Source of the DNA: Streptomyces sp. MMBL 11-1
GTDB taxonomy: Bacteria > Actinomycetota > Actinomycetes > Streptomycetales > Streptomycetaceae
DNA length: 64,000 nt
Reading direction: 5' to 3'
Assembly: GCF_028622875.1 (NCBI RefSeq)
Contig: NZ_CP117709.1
Coordinates: 6,265,001 to 6,329,000, forward strand
Position numbers and translations under genes: made by a program. Shown here piece by piece: positions 42,906 to 58,697 of this stretch (position 1 is its first letter; the number at the start of each line of letters is the position of its first letter). Under the pieces are notes generated by a model, which saw only the letters and a list, made by a program, of their open reading frames with translations, was not told the DNA's origin and ran no database searches.

Positions 42906-42959
42906 TTGACGCCGTCAACGCATTGAAGTGTTGTTTACGATGGAAGCATCGTGTACGCT
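42906..42959 (+). promoter_or_regulatory. Candidate promoter and double operator of the defence-like operon
   Basis: TTGTTT at 42931-42936 and TACGCT at 42954-42959, spaced 17 bases, fit -35 and -10 boxes. The spacer itself is an inverted repeat, ACGATG 42937-42942 with CATCGT 42947-42952. Just upstream is a second palindrome, TTGAC 42906-42910 with GTCAA 42914-42918. A repressor on either would block transcription. About 95 bases of leader precede the GTG at 43060. Confidence 0.5.
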
Positions 42960-43059
42960 GCCTGTGGGGCTGGGAGTCTGTCCGTGTCGCATTCCACGGC
43001 ATTCTCCCGTGGGGAGTCGTGTGCTCGCAGGGCCACGCGAAGATGCAAGGGAATGGGCT

Positions 43060-49371
<6,312 letters not shown>

Positions 49372-49415
49372 CCACGGAACCGACCGACCACCCGAGGACC
49401 CCGAGGACTCACCCG

Positions 49416-52325
49416 ATGACGCTCACCTACTCCGCCGGTTCCCTGGTCACCGCCCGAGGCCGCGAATGGGTCGTGCTCCCCGAGAGCGCCCCCGACATGC
49501 TCGTCCTGCGCCCGCTCGGCGGTTCCGACGACGACATCGCCGCCGTCTTCCCCGCCTTCGAGGACGTCAGAGGCGCCGAGTTCGCCCCGCCGTCCGCCGC
49601 CGACCTCGGCGACCACCGCGCCGCCGGACTGCTGCGCTCCGCCCTCCGCATCGGCTTCCGCTCCGGAGCCGGCCCCTTCCGTTCCCTCGCCGGCATCGCC
49701 GTCGAACCCCGCGCCTACCAGCTCGTCCCGCTCCTCATGGCGCTGCGGCAGAGCACCGTACGGCTCCTCATCTCCGACGACGTCGGCATCGGCAAGACCG
49801 TCGAGGCCGGCCTCATCGCGAGCGAACTCCTCGCCCAGGGCGAGGCACGCGGCCTTGCCGTCCTCTGCTCACCGGCCCTCGCCGAGCAGTGGCAGGAGGA
49901 GCTGCGCACCAAGTTCGGCCTCGACGCCGAACTCGTCCTCGCCTCCACCGTCTCCCGCCTGGAGCGCGGCCTGGACCTGGGCCAGTCGCTCTTCGACAAG
50001 TACCCCCACGTCATCGTCTCCACCGACTTCATCAAGTCCACCCGCCACCGCGACGACTTCGTCAAGCACTGCCCCGACCTGGTGATCGTCGACGAGGCCC
50101 ACACCTGCGTCGCCGCCGACGACACCACCTCCACACAGAACCAGCTCCGCTACGAGCTGCTGCGCCGGATCGCCGAGGACGCCGAGCGTCACCTGCTCCT
50201 CGTGACCGCCACCCCGCACAGCGGCAAGGAGTCCGCCTTCCGCAACCTTCTGGGCCTGGTCAGGCCCGAACTGGCAGGCACGGACCTGGACTCCGACCAG
50301 GGCCGACGACTCCTCGCCCAGCACTTCGTCCAGCGCAAGCGCGCCGACGTGCGCCAGTACCTGACGACCGAGGACGGCCTCGGCGACGACAGCCTGGCCG
50401 AGCGGACCGCGTTCCCGTCCGACCGCTTCTTCAAGGACGAGACCTACAAGCTGTCCCCGGCCTACCGCGCCCTCCTCGACGACGCCATCGCCTACGCGAG
50501 CGAGCGTGTCGAGGCCGCCGACAGCCAGGGCAAGCGCGAGGCCCGTATCGCCTGGTGGTCCGCGATCGCCCTGCTCCGCTCCCTCGTCTCCTCCCCGCGC
50601 GCCGCCGCCCAGACCCTCCGTACGCGCTCCGCCGCCGCCGCTGCCGTCAGCGCCGAGGAAGCCGACCGCTTCGGCGCGCCCCTCACCCGCGACGCGGCCG
50701 ACAGCGACAGCCTGGAGGGCATGGACGTGGCCCCCGGCGCCGAGACCGACGACGCCGGCGCCCGCCTCGCCGAACTCGCCGACCGGGCCGCCGCCCTGGA
50801 GGGCCCGGACGGCGACCTCAAGCTGAAGGCCCTGGTCAAACATCTCAAGGCGCTGCTCGCTGACGGCTATCACCCGATCGTCTTCTGCCGCTACATCCCC
50901 ACCGCCGAGTACGTCGCCGAGCACCTGGACGGCAAGCTCGGCAAGAAGACCGTCGTCCGCGCCGTGACGGGCACGATCTCGCCCCAGCAGCGCATCGAGC
51001 GCATCGAAGAACTGGCCGAGGAGGCCGGCCAGGAGGCCGCCGCCCGCCGTGTCCTCGTCGCCACCGACTGCCTGTCCGAGGGCGTCAACCTCCAGCACCA
51101 CTTCGACGCCGTCGTCCACTACGACCTCGCCTGGAACCCCACCCGCCACGACCAGCGCGAGGGCCGCGTCGACCGCTACGGACAGCACCGCGACGAGGTC
51201 CGGGTCATCACCCTGTACGGCAGCGACAACGGCATCGACGGCAAGGTCCTCGATGTCCTCATCAAGAAGCACCGCCAGATCAAGAAGGACCTCGGCATCT
51301 CCGTCTCCGTCCCCGACGAGACCTCCTCCGGCGTCACCGACGCCATCGTGGAGTGGCTGCTGCTGCGCGGCCGGGAGGGGGAGCAGGGCACCCTCTTCGA
51401 GGCAGACTCCTTCCAGCAGAGCTTCGCCGACCTGGAGGCCGACTGGAAGTCCGCCGCCGAACGCGAGACCCGCTCCCGCTCCCGGTTCGCCCAGCGGTCC
51501 ATCCACCCGGAGGAGGTCGCCCGCGAGGTCCTCGCCATCCGCGACACCCTCGGCCGCGCCGACGAGGTGAATGACTTCGTACGGACCTCCCTCGCGGCCC
51601 TGGAAGCCCACCTGGTGGAGGCGGGCGACGGCTCCGGCGACTTCACCGCCGAGGTCAGCGGCACCTCCGCCGGCCTGCGCGACGCCCTCGCCCCCGTCGT
51701 CGGCTCCGCCGCCGTCGAAGGCGCCCGCCCCATCCCGTTCCGTACGACCTCGGCGGTGGCCCGGGGCGAGGCCGCCCTCGTCCGCACCGACCCCGTCGTC
51801 GGTGCCATCGCCGCCCACGTCCTGAACTCCGCCCTCGACAGCCAGGCCGACGGCCGCCGCCCCGCCCGCCGCTGTGGTGTCGTCTCCACCCGCGCCGTCG
51901 AGACCCGCACGACCCTGCTCCTCGTCCGCTACCGCTTCCACCTCACGCTGCCCTCCCGGCAGGGGGAGAAGCAGCTCGTCGCCGAGGACGCCCGCCTCCT
52001 CGCCTTCCAGGGCTCCCCGAAGAACGCCGTGTGGCTGCCCGAGGACCAGGCCCACGCCCTCCTCGCCGCCCAGGCCGCCAACAGCGTCGACCCCGACCAC
52101 GGTGAGCACATGATGACCCGGGTCCTCGGCCAGCTCCCGGCCGTCACCGACCACCTGGAGCAGTACGGCGACGCCCTCTCCGCCGAACTCCACGAGTCCC
52201 ACCGCCGCGTCCGCCGCGCCTCCGACGAGATCGTCCGCGGCCTGCGGGTCACCGCCCAGAAGCCGGCCGACGTCCTCGGCGTCTACGTCTACCTGCCCGC
52301 CGCGTCCGGAGAGGCCGCCGTCTGA
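49416..52325 (+). CDS. SNF2-family helicase/translocase, DrmD-like
   Basis: 969 residues. Walker A in DDVGIGKTVEAG (Lys127), DEAH at 226-229 (VIVDEAHTC), motif III TATPHSGKE, and motifs V-VI ATDCLSEGVNLQ and HDQREGRVDRYGQ (Gln580). This is the SNF2/HepA branch and matches the size and motif style of DrmD, the class 1 DISARM helicase. The C-terminal 330 residues are helical then beta-rich and unassigned. It should translocate on double-stranded DNA. It begins 44 bases after the kinase-helicase gene with CCCGAGGACCCCGAGGA upstream, and its stop overlaps the methyltransferase ATG (TGATG). Confidence 0.88.
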   Translation: MTLTYSAGSLVTARGREWVVLPESAPDMLVLRPLGGSDDDIAAVFPAFEDVRGAEFAPPSAADLGDHRAAGLLRSALRIGFRSGAGPFRSLAGIAVEPRAYQLVPLLMALRQSTVRLLISDDVGIGKTVEAGLIASELLAQGEARGLAVLCSPALAEQWQEELRTKFGLDAELVLASTVSRLERGLDLGQSLFDKYPHVIVSTDFIKSTRHRDDFVKHCPDLVIVDEAHTCVAADDTTSTQNQLRYELLRRIAEDAERHLLLVTATPHSGKESAFRNLLGLVRPELAGTDLDSDQGRRLLAQHFVQRKRADVRQYLTTEDGLGDDSLAERTAFPSDRFFKDETYKLSPAYRALLDDAIAYASERVEAADSQGKREARIAWWSAIALLRSLVSSPRAAAQTLRTRSAAAAAVSAEEADRFGAPLTRDAADSDSLEGMDVAPGAETDDAGARLAELADRAAALEGPDGDLKLKALVKHLKALLADGYHPIVFCRYIPTAEYVAEHLDGKLGKKTVVRAVTGTISPQQRIERIEELAEEAGQEAAARRVLVATDCLSEGVNLQHHFDAVVHYDLAWNPTRHDQREGRVDRYGQHRDEVRVITLYGSDNGIDGKVLDVLIKKHRQIKKDLGISVSVPDETSSGVTDAIVEWLLLRGREGEQGTLFEADSFQQSFADLEADWKSAAERETRSRSRFAQRSIHPEEVAREVLAIRDTLGRADEVNDFVRTSLAALEAHLVEAGDGSGDFTAEVSGTSAGLRDALAPVVGSAAVEGARPIPFRTTSAVARGEAALVRTDPVVGAIAAHVLNSALDSQADGRRPARRCGVVSTRAVETRTTLLLVRYRFHLTLPSRQGEKQLVAEDARLLAFQGSPKNAVWLPEDQAHALLAAQAANSVDPDHGEHMMTRVLGQLPAVTDHLEQYGDALSAELHESHRRVRRASDEIVRGLRVTAQKPADVLGVYVYLPAASGEAAV

Positions 52326-55300
52326 TGTCCGCCACCACCCGCAACCAGGTCTTCTCCGCCGTCCACACCGTCGGCGGCCTGCTCCCCGCCGACATGCTGA
52401 TCCGCATCGCCGACGGCAAGGACGTCAAGGGCTCCGCTCCCGCCGACTACCAGGTCATCGGCGCCCGTTCCGTACGCGACGAGGCCGAACGCCACTGGGA
52501 CTACCTGAAGTCCGTCTGGCGCGAACTGCGCGAGAAACTGCCGGTCGCCCCGGACGCCGAGACCCCGGCCGACCCGACCGGCCTGGCCGTCTCCCAGTGG
52601 CTGGAACCGCTCTTCGCCGAGCTGGGCTTCGGCCGCCTGACCCCGATCGGCGCCACCGGCATCCCGGCGGACAGCGACCCCGACCGCGTCTTCCCCATCA
52701 GCCACCGCTGGAACCACGCCCTCCTCCACATGACGGCCTGGAACGCCGACCTGGACAAGCGCACCGGCGGAGCGGGCACGGTCCCGCCCCAGTCCCTCGT
52801 CCAGGAGTGCCTGAACCGCACCGAGGCCCACCTGTGGGGCGTCCTCACCAACGGCCGCCGGCTCCGGATCCTGCGCGACTCCAGCGCGCTCGCCACCGCC
52901 TCGTACGTCGAGTTCGACCTCGAAGCCATCTTCGACGGCGAACTCTTCAGCGAGTTCGTGCTCCTGTACCGCCTGCTGCACGTCTCCCGCTTCGCGGTGG
53001 CGGAGGGCGCGGCCCCGTCCGCCTGCTGGCTGGAGAAGTGGCGTACGGAGGCGATCGCGTCCGGCACGCGGGCCCTGGACCAGCTCCGCAAGGGCGTCCA
53101 GGAGGCCATCACCACCCTGGGCACGGGCTTCCTGCGCCACCCGGCGAACACGGCCCTGCGCGAGGACACGGACGTCAAGGCCCTGCACGGCGCGCTGCTG
53201 CGGCTCGTCTACCGCCTGCTGTTCGTCTTCGTGGCGGAGGACCGCGATGTCCTGCACGGCAAGGAGGCGACGGAGCAGGCGCGGGAGCGTTATGCGTCGT
53301 ACTTCTCCTCGGCTCGCCTGCGCGCCCACGCCCGCCGCCGCAGAGGCACGGCCCACGGCGACCTCTACCAGGCCCTTCGGATCGTCCTGGACGCCCTCGG
53401 CGACGAGAACGGCCGCCCGGAACTGGGCCTGCCGGGCCTCGGCGGCATCTTCGACGAGACGGACGTGGACGCCCCGCTGAAGGGCCTGTCCCTCTCGAAC
53501 GAGTACCTCCTCACGGCTGTACGCCACCTTTCCCAGGTCCGGGACGCTGGTTCGCGGCGCTGGCGCACCGTCGACTACCGCCACCTGGACGCCGAGGAAC
53601 TGGGCTCGATCTACGAGTCCCTGCTCGAACTGGTCCCGCAGCACAGCGCGGCCGACCGGACCTTCGAGCTGGTGGAGCTGGCCGGCAACACGAGGAAGAC
53701 GACGGGCTCGTACTACACCCCGTCCTCGCTCATCGAATGCCTCCTTGACTCCGCCCTGGACCCGGTCCTGGACGACGCGGTCAAGCGCGGCGAGCAGACG
53801 GCGAGCGCGGCGGGCGACCCGGACCCGTCGGACGCGATCGTCCGCGAACTCCTTTCCCTGACGGTCTGCGACCCGGCCTGCGGTTCGGGCCACTTCCTGG
53901 TGGCGGCGTCGCGCCGCATCGCGAAGCGGGTCGCGGCGGTACGGGAGCGCAACCCGGAGCCCACCCTTGAGTCCGTGCGCCATGCGTTGCACGAGGTCGT
54001 GGCGCGGTGCGTCTACGGCGTGGACCTCAACCCGATGGCCGTCGAACTGGCCAAGGTGTCGCTGTGGCTGGAGGCCCTGGAACCGGGCAAGCCGCTCGGC
54101 TTCCTGGACGCTCACGTGAAGCACGGCAACGCGCTCATCGGGGCGACGCCGAAGCTGCTGCGGGGCGGGATTCCGGACGAGGCGTTCATCGCGACGGAGG
54201 GCGACGACAAGAAGCACGCCAAGTCTTTGGGGAAGCTGAACGCCGAGGAGCGGAAGGGCCAGTTCACCCTCTTCGACATGGAGGACGAAGGCGTGAAGGT
54301 CGCGAACACGACCCTCGCGGCCGGCATGCGCCGGATCACCCATGCCCCCTCGGACAACCTGCGTGAGGTACGGGGCCAGGCGGCGGCATACAAACAGTGG
54401 GAGAAGTCCTCCGACTACCTCAACGCCCTCCACCTCGCCGACGCCTGGTGCGCGGCCTTCATGTGGCTGAAGACCCCGGAGGCTCCGAGGGCGGTCACCC
54501 ACGGTCTCTTCCGCTCCCTGGAGGACCCGGACGCGTCCAGCACCTCGAAGGCCACCCACGACGAGATCGTGCGCCTGCGGGAGCAGTACCACTTCTTCCA
54601 CTGGCACCTGGAGTTCCCGGAGGTGTTCTCCGTTCCGGACGGGGTTGTCACGGGGACGGTGGACGAGGCGACGGGCTGGGCGGGCGGCTTCGACTGCGTG
54701 CTCGGGAATCCGCCGTGGGACAGCGTGGAGCTGAAGGAACAGGAGTTCTTCGCGCAGCGCGCCCCGGAGATCGCTGCCATCTCGAACGCGAGCGCCCGCA
54801 AGAAGCAGATCGCCAAGCTCCAGGACGACCCGGACACGCTGGAGCTGTACGGCGAGTACGCGGCGGCGAAGCGTGCCGTCTACGCGGAGAGCCACTTCCT
54901 GCGCCGGTCGAAGCGGGTGCCGCTGACGGGCCAGGGCAACCTGAACCTGTACGCGGTGTTCGCGGAGACGGACCGGATACTGATGGGGGAGCGGGGCCGC
55001 GTCGGCGTCATCGTGCCGACGGGCATCGCGACGGACGCGCGGACGCAGTACTTCTTCAAGAACCTGGTGCAGAAGGGCTCGATTGCGGCGCTGTACGACT
55101 TCGAGAACAGGGCCGGCCTGTTCCCGGACGTGGACTCCCGTATGAAGTTCAGCATCCTGTCCCTGACGGGCCGGGCACTGCGCGAGCCTGCCGCTCGGTT
55201 CGCCTTCTTCCTCCACGACCCGGCGGAGTTGGACGAGGCGGACAAGGCGTTCACGCTCACACCGGAGGAGATCACCCTTCTCAACCCGAACACGGGCACG

Positions 55301-56398
55301 TGCCCGGTGTTCCGCTCCCGCCGCGACGCCGAGATCACCTTGGGTATCTACCGCCGTGTCCCGATCCTGATCAAGGGAGACGACCCGAAGGGTAACCCGT
55401 GGGGCGTGTCGTTCCTGAGGATGTTCGACATGTCCCACGACTCGCACCTCTTCCACACCCGCGAGGACCTGGAGTCTGAGGAGTGGCACCTCAGCGGCAA
55501 CGTCTTCGCCAAGAGGGAAGCCAGGATGCTGCCCCTGTACGAAGCCAAGATGGTTGACTTCTACAACCATCGCGCGGCAGACGTCGTGAAAAGCGAAACG
55601 GCTGCCCAGCGCCAGAACCAGCCGGAGTACTTGAACGAGGAAGCGTGGAAGGATCGCAGGCGCTCCGTCATTCCCAACAACTGGGTTGCCGAGCCTGAGG
55701 TTCGAGACAAGCTTGACAACAGGGGATGGCGCCAGAAGTGGCATCTGGGGTGGAGAGACGTGACGAGCTCCACTAACGAGCGCACTGTCATTGTGAGCGT
55801 TATCCCTGATTCGGCCGCTGCCAATAGCCTTCCCGTGTCCATCGTCAGTGAGGGGCTGACGAGTCGAGTGGCGGAACTTCTCGCCTGCCTCAGTTCGTAT
55901 GTTCTGGACTACGCGGCTCGACTCAAGGTCGGCGGTGTCCACCTGAACTTCTTCATCTGTAACCAGTTCCCCGTCCTTGCTCCAGGGGATCTGGTTGAGC
56001 ACGCGGAGTTCATCAGGCAGCGAGTGGCTGAGCTCACCTGCACCGCCGACGACCTGACTCCTTTCGCCCGCGACCTCGGCGACATCGGCGCCCCCTTCAT
56101 CTGGAACGAAGACCGCCGCACCGTCATCCGTGCCGAGCTCGACGCCCTCTTCTTCCACCTCTACGGGATCAACCGGGACGACGTCGACTACATCCTCGAC
56201 ACCTTCCCCATCGTCAAGCGGAAGGACGAGGCCAAGTACGGCACCTACCGCACCAAGGACCTCATCCTCGCCGAGTACGACCGTATGGCGGCGGCCGGCG
56301 TCAGCCTGACCACGCCCCTCGTGGACGGCGAGAACTACACCTCCACCCTCACCCCGCCCCCGGGCCATGGCCCCCGCCACGAAGGAACCGGAGAGTGA
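52325..56398 (+). CDS. Large N6-adenine DNA methyltransferase, DrmMI/PglX/Eco57I-like
   Basis: 1357 residues. Motif I is CDPACGSGHFLVAA (Asp516) and motif IV is LGNPPWDS (Asn795), the gamma-type N6-adenine order. The N-terminal 480 residues are helical and may contain an inactive nuclease or scaffold domain. No intact PD-(D/E)XK motif is evident to me. Residues about 1060-1260 should hold the target-recognition domain. Codons in 55540-56050 are visibly less GC-rich (AAC, GTT, ATT, TCT more frequent) than the rest, as if this segment was exchanged. In DISARM class 1 and BREX such an enzyme marks host DNA as self. It overlaps both neighbours. Confidence 0.9.
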   Translation: MSATTRNQVFSAVHTVGGLLPADMLIRIADGKDVKGSAPADYQVIGARSVRDEAERHWDYLKSVWRELREKLPVAPDAETPADPTGLAVSQWLEPLFAELGFGRLTPIGATGIPADSDPDRVFPISHRWNHALLHMTAWNADLDKRTGGAGTVPPQSLVQECLNRTEAHLWGVLTNGRRLRILRDSSALATASYVEFDLEAIFDGELFSEFVLLYRLLHVSRFAVAEGAAPSACWLEKWRTEAIASGTRALDQLRKGVQEAITTLGTGFLRHPANTALREDTDVKALHGALLRLVYRLLFVFVAEDRDVLHGKEATEQARERYASYFSSARLRAHARRRRGTAHGDLYQALRIVLDALGDENGRPELGLPGLGGIFDETDVDAPLKGLSLSNEYLLTAVRHLSQVRDAGSRRWRTVDYRHLDAEELGSIYESLLELVPQHSAADRTFELVELAGNTRKTTGSYYTPSSLIECLLDSALDPVLDDAVKRGEQTASAAGDPDPSDAIVRELLSLTVCDPACGSGHFLVAASRRIAKRVAAVRERNPEPTLESVRHALHEVVARCVYGVDLNPMAVELAKVSLWLEALEPGKPLGFLDAHVKHGNALIGATPKLLRGGIPDEAFIATEGDDKKHAKSLGKLNAEERKGQFTLFDMEDEGVKVANTTLAAGMRRITHAPSDNLREVRGQAAAYKQWEKSSDYLNALHLADAWCAAFMWLKTPEAPRAVTHGLFRSLEDPDASSTSKATHDEIVRLREQYHFFHWHLEFPEVFSVPDGVVTGTVDEATGWAGGFDCVLGNPPWDSVELKEQEFFAQRAPEIAAISNASARKKQIAKLQDDPDTLELYGEYAAAKRAVYAESHFLRRSKRVPLTGQGNLNLYAVFAETDRILMGERGRVGVIVPTGIATDARTQYFFKNLVQKGSIAALYDFENRAGLFPDVDSRMKFSILSLTGRALREPAARFAFFLHDPAELDEADKAFTLTPEEITLLNPNTGTCPVFRSRRDAEITLGIYRRVPILIKGDDPKGNPWGVSFLRMFDMSHDSHLFHTREDLESEEWHLSGNVFAKREARMLPLYEAKMVDFYNHRAADVVKSETAAQRQNQPEYLNEEAWKDRRRSVIPNNWVAEPEVRDKLDNRGWRQKWHLGWRDVTSSTNERTVIVSVIPDSAAANSLPVSIVSEGLTSRVAELLACLSSYVLDYAARLKVGGVHLNFFICNQFPVLAPGDLVEHAEFIRQRVAELTCTADDLTPFARDLGDIGAPFIWNEDRRTVIRAELDALFFHLYGINRDDVDYILDTFPIVKRKDEAKYGTYRTKDLILAEYDRMAAAGVSLTTPLVDGENYTSTLTPPPGHGPRHEGTGE

Positions 56399-58053
56399 CG
56401 AGTCCGCCGCCGGCCGGCGGCGCAGGGCAGTCGGTGCCCAGGTCGCGGACCGCGGCGGTCGCACGGGAGCGGGAGCGGCTGAGGGCGCTCAGGGAGCGCA
56501 GAGATGCCCAGAGCGCGGACTCGGGGATCGACGGGTTCACCGTACGCAGATGGCGGAAGGTGGGGGTGCTCGGAGCCCAGGCGGTGACGCGAGCCCACAC
56601 CATGCTCCGGCAACTCGCCGACCTCGCCCACGAAGCCGCGCACGACGCACTCGCCGACGCGCTGCGCGACGAGCCGGACGACCGGCTGCTGCCCGCTGTC
56701 CGGGCCGTCCTTGAACGGGCCGACCCGGCCGCGGTCGCCGCGACGCTCACGGAGGTTCACGCGGGCGGCTTCCTCTGGCTGTCCGAAGTCGGGGAGCAAC
56801 GGCTCACCGCGCTGACGGCTGGCGATGACAGGCTCACTGTCCCCGGGAGCGAGGACCCCTCCGGGGCGTTCGCTCTCCTCGCCGCGTTCGCGGCGGAGAG
56901 TACGGCCGCCTTCCCGTCCCGGATGCTGCCGCGGGTGCTCCCCTGGATACCGCTGAGCGTCCTCGACGACCTGATCGACGCCGGAGTGGTCGGTCCCGAG
57001 CACCAGCCCTGGCAGTACCGGGCCGAGGAGACGGATCACGCGTACCTCAAGGCCCGGCTGGTCCCCGACCAGGTGACCGCCGAGCAGGCGACCACGCTGG
57101 AATGGACGGCCCGGGAGCGGCGGAACGCGTTCCTCGCCGGGGGCGAGCCGCTGCCCTCGGCCGGTGACGTCTACGACCTCCTGGAGCGGGTCGCCGACGG
57201 CGACGCCTCGGTCGTGAAGGAGCTGGAACGGGAGCTGCCCCGTGACCTGGTGCTCCGACTGCGCCGGCTCCTGGACGGGGTCGCGGTCGGCAACTGGGAC
57301 CGGGACATATGGGAGGACCGGGGGTTGTGGCGGCTCATTTTCGCCCTGTGGGAGCCCAAGGCGGCCGTCAACCCGTCGCGCTCGCCGCTGCACGCGCTGA
57401 TGGCCCTGCGCCAGGCCTACGACCTGCTGTGCATGAACGACCTCGCACGTGCCTCCGCCCAGATCGACAAGCTGGTGTCGTACGAGGCCGCTGACCCGGC
57501 CTGTCGGGCCGAGGCCCTCAACTTCCACGCGTACACGCTGCTGCTCCAAGAGCAACTCGATGCGGCGGCCCTGGTCCTGGAGGGCATCCACGACGCGCAC
57601 GAGAGGGCCGAGTCCAACCTTCGTATGCTCCGCCGACGTCAAGCGGTTCAGCGCAACGACAGACCGGCGGCCTCCAACCCCTATCTCGACCTCGGGCTGC
57701 CGCACGGCGCACCGAGCTGGACGACCCGGTACCGGGACCTCCGCCGGGAGCATGTGCGTGATCTGGACACGAGCGCGCGGCTCAACAACGCGATGAAGCG
57801 CATCAGGGACGCCGAGCGTGACGAGGACTGGTCCGGCTTCTTCGTGCTGCCGCTCGACCTGGACGTGTTCGAGCTTCCGGACGAGGTGCCGGTCACGTTG
57901 GTTCCGCCCCTGGCCCCCCTGACCAGGCGAACGGCATCTCACTCTCCCGAAGGCCTGGGGCTCGTGCGGCAGCGGGCGGTGGCGGACCTGCTGCCCCACC
58001 TGCTCAACGCGCCCCGGCGCCCCGATCGCAACGCAAGGACGCACACACCGTGA
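56395..58053 (+). CDS. Helical TPR-like protein with degenerate J-domain-like segment
   Basis: 552 residues with a GTG start overlapping the methyltransferase stop (GTGA). Mostly helical. About 340-415 resembles TPR repeats (LMALRQAYDLLCMNDLARAS, then EALNFHAYTLLLQEQLDAAA). From residue 428, NPYLDLGLPHGAPSWTTRYR, EHVRDL and LNNAMKRIRDAER follow the spacing of a J-domain (xPYxxLGLxxGA, helix II, HPD loop, helix III), but HPD is replaced by HVRD. Because an Hsp70-like ATPase lies two genes downstream, a J-like adaptor role is attractive. No other family recognised; the J-domain reading is inference. Confidence 0.7.
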   Translation: MTSPPPAGGAGQSVPRSRTAAVARERERLRALRERRDAQSADSGIDGFTVRRWRKVGVLGAQAVTRAHTMLRQLADLAHEAAHDALADALRDEPDDRLLPAVRAVLERADPAAVAATLTEVHAGGFLWLSEVGEQRLTALTAGDDRLTVPGSEDPSGAFALLAAFAAESTAAFPSRMLPRVLPWIPLSVLDDLIDAGVVGPEHQPWQYRAEETDHAYLKARLVPDQVTAEQATTLEWTARERRNAFLAGGEPLPSAGDVYDLLERVADGDASVVKELERELPRDLVLRLRRLLDGVAVGNWDRDIWEDRGLWRLIFALWEPKAAVNPSRSPLHALMALRQAYDLLCMNDLARASAQIDKLVSYEAADPACRAEALNFHAYTLLLQEQLDAAALVLEGIHDAHERAESNLRMLRRRQAVQRNDRPAASNPYLDLGLPHGAPSWTTRYRDLRREHVRDLDTSARLNNAMKRIRDAERDEDWSGFFVLPLDLDVFELPDEVPVTLVPPLAPLTRRTASHSPEGLGLVRQRAVADLLPHLLNAPRRPDRNARTHTP

Positions 58054-58697
58054 AAAAGGTGCCCCGCAGCCAGCGGAAGACCCTGGTGAGCCCCAAGCGG
58101 GTTCCTCCCAAGGGAAACAACGGCCTCAAGCATCGTAAAGAGAAGCGGCGAGCGGAGGCGGACGCCCCTGTCGCTTCTCCCCGGGCTTCCCAGCAACATT
58201 CCGCGGACTCCCCGCGCACCTACCGCCCCGAGGAACTGCTCAGCCCTCACATGCTGCTCGCACGTTTCACCGAGCGGGCGACCGAGCTCCTGGCCGCTGT
58301 CCCGGAAGAGGAGAGGCCGACGCAGACCGCTGTGGCGGCTGCCCTGCGCCAGGCCGTTCTGGAGGCGTTCCGCTCCCGGGAGGAGTACGTGGCCCGGATG
58401 GTCGAGGTCGATCTGCTCGCCGGCGCGCCCAAGCAGAATGCCACCTCGCTTCGCAAGGGCATCCGTGCCGCCCTGCTGGACCAGGGAGTGCGGTGCGTGG
58501 ACGCCCCCGACGGCGAGCACGAGCTCTTCGTGGTGGTGGAAGGCGACGGTGAGGCGTTCGAGGTGCTGCGCCCGGCTTACGTGGACCAGGCCACCGGCAA
58601 ACTGGTGCTCGCCGGGCAACTACGCCGCCTGCCGGGGGCGGGTGGAGCGGACCACTCTGCCGGAGGCGACGACGCCGCGAACGGGGAGGGCGTGTGA
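58050..58697 (+). CDS. Small protein with GrpE-like layout, possible nucleotide exchange factor
   Basis: 215 residues with a GTG start overlapping the previous TGA. The first 60 residues are very basic (KKVPRSQRKTLVSPKRVPPK). A helical middle (LLARFTERATELLAAVPEEE, LEAFRSREEYVARMVEVDLL) leads into a small beta domain (HELFVVVEGDGEAFEVLRPA, then GKLVLAGQLRRL). Long helix plus C-terminal beta domain with a V(L)RPAxV-like piece is the GrpE plan, and the Hsp70 gene follows with a GTGA overlap. GrpE-annotated genes do accompany such Hsp70 genes in actinomycetes as I recall. Sequence similarity is too weak to be certain. Confidence 0.6.
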   Translation: MKKVPRSQRKTLVSPKRVPPKGNNGLKHRKEKRRAEADAPVASPRASQQHSADSPRTYRPEELLSPHMLLARFTERATELLAAVPEEERPTQTAVAAALRQAVLEAFRSREEYVARMVEVDLLAGAPKQNATSLRKGIRAALLDQGVRCVDAPDGEHELFVVVEGDGEAFEVLRPAYVDQATGKLVLAGQLRRLPGAGGADHSAGGDDAANGEGV

